From: Acidovorax sp. sic0104 | Lineage (GTDB): Bacteria; Pseudomonadota; Gammaproteobacteria; Burkholderiales; Burkholderiaceae_C | Direction of reading: 5' to 3' | Length of the DNA: 64,000 bases | Assembly: GCF_019219095.1 (NCBI RefSeq) | Contig: NZ_JAHUWH010000002.1 | Location: 124,001 to 188,000, forward strand | In this document: one piece after another, positions 60,130 through 64,000 of the stretch | Numbering within the stretch: position 1 is the stretch's first letter | Layout of the letters: every line of letters begins with the position of its first letter | Program-made: the position numbers and the translations under genes | Notes under the pieces: generated by a model | The model's database searches: none | Seen by the model: the letters and a program-made list of their open reading frames with translations, nothing else | Told to the model about the DNA's origin: nothing

Positions 60130-61770
60130 ATGATTTCGCCGACTTCCACGCCCCATTCCTCCACCGCAGATCCTGCTGCGGATGACGGCCGATACCTGGC
60201 CGTGGTGGCGCGGGATGCCCGTTTCGACGGGCATTTCTTCACCGGCGTGACGTCCACCGGCATTTACTGCCGCCCCGTCTGCGCGGTGCGCACGCCCCGT
60301 CGCGAAAACTGCCGGTTCTTCGCGCTGGCCGCGCAGGCCGAGAGCGCGGGCTTTCGGCCCTGCCTGCGCTGCCGTCCCGAGCTCGCACCCCAGGCGCTGG
60401 TGTGGTCGGTGCAGGACGCGAGCAGCATCCTGGTGCAGCAGGCCGTGCGCCTGCTGGATGCGCCCGACCTCTGGCCGGCGCAGCCCTCCCCCGGTGCCTC
60501 GCAGGCCTCGCGCGCTGCCGAGACCGGCGCCACCGTGGCCCGCCTGGCCGAACGGCTGGGCGTGAGCGACCGGCACCTGCGACGCATTTTCGAAGCGGCG
60601 CTGGGCGTCTCGCCCCTGCAGTACCTACAGACCCGGCGCCTTCTGACCGCCAAGCAGCTGCTCACCGACACCCGCATGCCCGTCACCCAGGTGGCGCTGG
60701 CCAGCGGCTTCGCGAGCGTGCGCCGCTTCAATGCGGCGTTCGCCGGGCACTATGGCCTGAACCCCACCCAGCTGCGGCGCAGCGGTGCCACGCCCGCCAG
60801 GCCCGCCACCGGGGAGGCGGACAGCAACGGCAGCACGCTGCGCCTGGCGTGGCGCCCACCGTTCGATGTGGCAGCGCTGCTGGCGTTCTTCGAGCGCCGG
60901 CAGTTCCACGGTGTCGAATGGGTACGGCCTGCAGAGGCCACGCTGGGGCGCACGGTGCGCCTGCCGTCCGCCTGCACAGGCCTGCCGGGCGAGACCACGG
61001 GCTGGTTCAGCGCGCGCTTTGACACGGCCCGCCACCAAGTGCTGCTGCAGACCAGCGACAGCCTGTACCCGGTGCTGCCGCTCGTCATTCGCCGCGTGCG
61101 CGCCATGTTGGACCTGGACGCCGACCCGGCGGCCGTCAACGCGGTGCTGCACCCCTGCTTTCCGGACGGCGACGGGCTGCGCGTGCCCGGCGCTTTCGAC
61201 GGGTTCGAGCTGGCGGTACGCGCTGTTCTGGGCCAGCAGATCACCGTGGCCGCGGCCCGTACGCTGGGCCAGCGGCTGGTGGCGCGGCTGGGCGAGCCCA
61301 TCGACACGCCCTGGCCCGAGCTGAACCGCCTGTTCCCGACCGCCGCCACGCTGGCCGCGGCCGACGGCGACACACTGGGCCAGATGGGCATCGTGCGCCA
61401 GCGCCAGGCCGCCATCGTGGCGCTGGCGCGGGCGGTGGACAGCGGCGGCCTGGCGCTGCACGCGGGTGCCGACGTGGCCGCCACTACGGCAGCGCTGTGC
61501 GCGCTGCCCGGCATTGGTGACTGGACGGCGCAGTACATCGCGATGCGCGTGCTGCGCTGGCCCGACGCCTTCCCGGCCGGCGACGTGGCGCTGCACAAGG
61601 CGCTGGGCGTGCAGGGCCAGAAACACCCCGCCCGCGCGGCCACGGCGGCCTCCGAGGCATGGAGGCCCTGGCGCAGCTATGCGGTATTGCGGGCCTGGGC
61701 AGCTGGAACGACCGTTCCAGCGCCGTCCCCGCATTCCAGCGGGACGGCTGAATCGCTACCAAAACAATAG
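60130..61770 (+). CDS. alkA: Ada-AlkA type DNA-3-methyladenine glycosylase fusion
   Basis: 546 residues from the ATG at 60130. The N-terminal Ada zinc domain has Cys47, Cys51, Cys78 and Cys81, so it may sense methyl phosphotriesters. An AraC-type HTH follows (VARLAERLGVSDRHLRRIF), then AlkA N-terminal and HhH-GPD domains with LPGIGDWTAQYIA and the catalytic Asp in FPAGDVAL. It both regulates and excises alkylated bases. Its stop and last residues come from repeat copy F. ogt follows. Confidence 0.93.
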   Translation: MISPTSTPHSSTADPAADDGRYLAVVARDARFDGHFFTGVTSTGIYCRPVCAVRTPRRENCRFFALAAQAESAGFRPCLRCRPELAPQALVWSVQDASSILVQQAVRLLDAPDLWPAQPSPGASQASRAAETGATVARLAERLGVSDRHLRRIFEAALGVSPLQYLQTRRLLTAKQLLTDTRMPVTQVALASGFASVRRFNAAFAGHYGLNPTQLRRSGATPARPATGEADSNGSTLRLAWRPPFDVAALLAFFERRQFHGVEWVRPAEATLGRTVRLPSACTGLPGETTGWFSARFDTARHQVLLQTSDSLYPVLPLVIRRVRAMLDLDADPAAVNAVLHPCFPDGDGLRVPGAFDGFELAVRAVLGQQITVAAARTLGQRLVARLGEPIDTPWPELNRLFPTAATLAAADGDTLGQMGIVRQRQAAIVALARAVDSGGLALHAGADVAATTAALCALPGIGDWTAQYIAMRVLRWPDAFPAGDVALHKALGVQGQKHPARAATAASEAWRPWRSYAVLRAWAAGTTVPAPSPHSSGTAESLPKQ

Positions 61771-61828
61771 CTGCTCGCGGTTATGCAGCTTGACGCAACT
61801 GCCAATCTTTATCAAAAAAATCCAGGAA
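61753..61828 (+). repeat. Dispersed repeat family 1, copy F
   Basis: GCTACCAAAACAATAGCTGCTCGCGG and a T/A-rich end match the family. It provides the stop codon of the Ada-AlkA gene and most of the gap before ogt. Confidence 0.55.
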
Positions 61829-61834
61829 TTCCCC

Positions 61835-62440
61835 ATGTTCTACCACCCCCACACCGTACAGGCCCGCGCCACCACCGCCCTCGGGCCGGTGCGCCTGGCG
61901 GCGTCGCCCGAAGGGCTGTGCGGCGTCTGGTTCGAAGGCCAGCGGCACGAACCCACCCACTGGCTGCACGGCGAACGCGCCTGGGCCGAGGCGGCGGGCC
62001 ACACCTTGCTGCAGGAGGCTGCAGGCCAGTTGCAGCAGTACCTGCAGGGAGTGCGTGACGGCTTCGACCTGCCGCTGGACCTGTCCGGCGGCACCGGGTT
62101 CCAGCAGGAGGTCTGGCGCGCGCTGCTGGCCATCGGCCGGGGCGGCACCACGAGCTATGGGCGCCTGAGCCAGCAGCTGGGCCGGCCATTGGCCGTGCGC
62201 GCCGTGGGCGCCGCCGTGGGGCGCAACCCGCTGAGTGTGGTGGTGCCCTGCCACCGCGTGCTCGGGGCCGACGGCAGCCTGACCGGCTACGCTGGCGGAC
62301 TGGAGCGCAAGACCGCCCTGCTGGTGCTGGAGAATGTGCCAGGGCAGGCCGCGCACGCCCACGTTGCGCCCGGGCACCCGGTGCAGCGCCTGCTGCTCCC
62401 TGCCGCCCCCTCCACACTTCAGAAGAAAGCGCACGCATGA
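61835..62440 (+). CDS. ogt: Methylated-DNA-protein cysteine methyltransferase
   Basis: 201 residues from the ATG at 61835 with AGGA nine bases upstream. The acceptor Cys139 lies in VVPCHRVLGADGSLTGYAGG. It removes O6-methylguanine lesions by accepting the methyl group. The start overlaps no gene; its stop overlaps the EamA start by 4 bases. Directly after the Ada-AlkA gene it forms an alkylation-repair pair. Confidence 0.95.
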   Translation: MFYHPHTVQARATTALGPVRLAASPEGLCGVWFEGQRHEPTHWLHGERAWAEAAGHTLLQEAAGQLQQYLQGVRDGFDLPLDLSGGTGFQQEVWRALLAIGRGGTTSYGRLSQQLGRPLAVRAVGAAVGRNPLSVVVPCHRVLGADGSLTGYAGGLERKTALLVLENVPGQAAHAHVAPGHPVQRLLLPAAPSTLQKKAHA

Positions 62441-63363
62441 ACAGCCCGGGAAGCCAACCCGTCACCGCCTGGATCGGCGAATTCACTCTGCTGGCGGCAC
62501 TATGGGGGTCATCCTTCCTCTTCATGCGGCTGGGGGCCTCGGAGTTCGGCCCGCTGCCCACCGCCGGGCTGCGCGTGGCGCTGGCCACGCTGTTCCTGTG
62601 GCCCATCATGCTGCGCCAGGGCCACTGGCCCGCGTTCCGCCAGCACTGGCGGCCCATCATGTTCGCGGGCGTGATCAACTCGGCGATCCCGTTTGCCCTG
62701 TTTTCGTGGGCGGTGCTGCACATCGCCACCGGACTGTCGTCCATTCTGAACGCCACGGTGCCGCTGTTCGGCGCCCTGGTCGCCTGGGTGTGGCTGGGCG
62801 ACCGCATCAACCGGCTGCGCTGGGCAGGCCTGGCACTGGGCTTCGTGGGCGTTGCGCTGCTCGCCTGGCGCGCACCGGCGGGCACGGGCTTCAAGACCGA
62901 CAGCGCCGAGTGGGCCATCGGCGCGTGCCTGCTGGCGTCGTGCTTCTATGGGGTGTCGGCCAGTTTCGCGCGGCGCCACCTTACTGGCATCCCTGCGCTG
63001 GCAACGGCCACCGGCAGCCAACTGGGCGCGGCGCTGGGCCTGGCGCTGCCCACGCTGTGGCTGTGGCCGGCACAGATGCCGGGCGCGCGCGCCTGGGGCG
63101 CCGTCGTGGCCATGGCGGTGCTGTGCACCGGCATCGCCTACATCCTGTACTTTCGCCTGATCGCCAGCGCCGGGCCCAGCCGCGCGCTGGCCGTGACGTT
63201 CATCGCGCCGGTCTTCGCCGTGCTGTATGGCGCAGTGTTCCTGGGTGAGCGCATCACGCCGTGGATGGTGGGCTGCGCGCTCGTGATTGTCTGCGGCACG
63301 TTGCTGTCAACGGGGCTTATCAGGACATTGCGCCCCGGGCGTGGGGTGCCGGAACAGCCATAA
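62437..63363 (+). CDS. EamA (drug/metabolite) transporter
   Basis: 308 residues, ten hydrophobic helices in two EamA repeats, with GSSFLFMRLGASEFGPL at the start and FIAPVFAVLYGAVFLGERITPWMVGCALVI near the end. It is an inner-membrane exporter of metabolites. ATGA overlap with ogt. Role in alkylation stress is not implied by family. Confidence 0.9.
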   Translation: MNSPGSQPVTAWIGEFTLLAALWGSSFLFMRLGASEFGPLPTAGLRVALATLFLWPIMLRQGHWPAFRQHWRPIMFAGVINSAIPFALFSWAVLHIATGLSSILNATVPLFGALVAWVWLGDRINRLRWAGLALGFVGVALLAWRAPAGTGFKTDSAEWAIGACLLASCFYGVSASFARRHLTGIPALATATGSQLGAALGLALPTLWLWPAQMPGARAWGAVVAMAVLCTGIAYILYFRLIASAGPSRALAVTFIAPVFAVLYGAVFLGERITPWMVGCALVIVCGTLLSTGLIRTLRPGRGVPEQP

Positions 63364-63520
63364 ACTCGGGGAATGGTTTTCCCTCCGGGCTGCTGCGATC
63401 CGACCCCCGCTCCTTGCAATGCCGGACACGGTGCCGATGCAGGCCGCCCCCTCCCCAGGGCGTGGTCCGGCGTCCCCATGCGCCGTGACTGCCCGCGCTG
63501 GCTCTGCCACATGAGCCGCC

Positions 63521-64000
63521 ATGGGTAACAACACCCTGATGGCGGGGACGGTGCTGATGACGCTCCTGCTGGTGCTGGAGTGGTTGCCCCCGCAAGAAGC
63601 CTTGCGCCCATCGCGCCGCACGCTCTGGTTGCTGGGCGCGGCGGGCGGTGCCGTTTCGGTGGCCTCCTACACCGCACTCCACTGGAATGCGCCAGAACTG
63701 GGCCTGGTCGCCTACCCGACCGTGGTGGCCTTCATGGGCCTTTACTTTGGCGGACTGCCTGCCGCCATCACGGCCCTGGCTGCGCTGCTGGCGGTGGTCT
63801 TCATGGCGCCGGCAGCCACGCCCCCCGCCGTGATGGTGCTGGGCGCCACCTGGCTGCTGGCCTGGGCCTGGCGCCGTGGCGCGCGGCGGTTGCCGCTGCG
63901 CTGGGCTGCCTGGATTTCGCTGGCGGGCATGACCATCACGCTGCCGCTGACGGCGTCAGCCTGCCTGTGGCTGGCCAACCAGGCATCCAGCCCTTTCGGA
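63521..64000 (+). CDS. N-terminus of a membrane sensor-type protein, cut by window edge
   Basis: 160 residues visible, open to the right edge. Five or six hydrophobic segments with YPTVVAFMGLYFGGLPAAITALAALLAVVF resemble the membrane sensor modules (5TM-LYT type) found before diguanylate cyclase or histidine-kinase domains. The output domain is outside the window. The start at 63521 has no strong ribosome site. The gap 63364-63520 shows no gene. Confidence 0.6.
   Translation, partial: MGNNTLMAGTVLMTLLLVLEWLPPQEALRPSRRTLWLLGAAGGAVSVASYTALHWNAPELGLVAYPTVVAFMGLYFGGLPAAITALAALLAVVFMAPAATPPAVMVLGATWLLAWAWRRGARRLPLRWAAWISLAGMTITLPLTASACLWLANQASSPFG

Overview
The window reads as chromosomal DNA of a GC-rich betaproteobacterium, most likely Burkholderiales, family Comamonadaceae, close to Acidovorax. 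This is inferred from codon use, the Bug-type and Liv-type solute uptake genes, an IorAB-type molybdenum enzyme, and two dispersed short repeat families that I associate with that family. No rRNA, tRNA, CRISPR array, prophage or insertion sequence was seen. Gene order is compact, and many adjacent genes share a 4-base ATGA or GTGA stop/start overlap.

Layout. 1-6.5 kb: a partial MATE exporter, a MaoC hydratase and an MFS transporter behind a MarR regulator, with a perfect palindromic operator between marR and a divergent thioesterase/glyoxalase pair; then an OmpA-like protein, a ChaC-like cyclotransferase and a lipoprotein Cu/Zn superoxide dismutase. 6.5-12 kb: a MocA-like nucleotidyltransferase, a DinB-fold protein, two TetR regulators and an IorAB-type molybdenum hydroxylase. 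12-20 kb: pdxH, an AEC transporter, a DUF1697 protein, a 38-codon gene, a HAD hydrolase, and a response regulator, sensor kinase and ABC ATPase in one run. 20-25 kb: a SUKH-domain protein, DNA polymerase II (polB) and a Roadblock-domain protein.

25.4-31.8 kb is a seven-gene minus-strand run that looks like a zinc acquisition system. In order of transcription it holds a Fur/Zur-type regulator, a MacB/LolD-type ATPase, an FtsX-like permease with a periplasmic His cluster, an 85-residue exported Cys/His-rich protein, a DUF3299 protein, a small exported His-containing protein, and a ZnuD-like TonB receptor with a large His-rich loop. A near-perfect inverted repeat lies upstream of the regulator. 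After it come a DUF1778/GNAT toxin-antitoxin pair with its own promoter, and msrA.

33.5-48.3 kb is a thirteen-gene catabolic run under a GntR regulator: a Liv-type ABC importer, a Bug receptor, an archaeal-type aconitase-family pair, hydantoinase/oxoprolinase A and B subunits, an isochorismatase-fold hydrolase with Gly in place of the usual Cys, an FAD dehydrogenase and a PEP-mutase/isocitrate-lyase family lyase. The set resembles a route that opens a ring, hydrates an alkyl-maleate-like diacid and cleaves the resulting malate, but the substrate cannot be read from sequence.

48.6-56.3 kb is a TetR-controlled RND efflux system whose TolC-type channel follows two small enzyme genes (a Pcm-like methyltransferase and a rhodanese). 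56.4-64 kb holds waaA, a nitrilase-family hydrolase, a phosphomannomutase/phosphoglucomutase, an Ada-AlkA repair fusion with ogt, an EamA exporter and the start of a membrane sensor protein. One dispersed repeat family has copies between genes, across gene junctions and in frame inside waaA.
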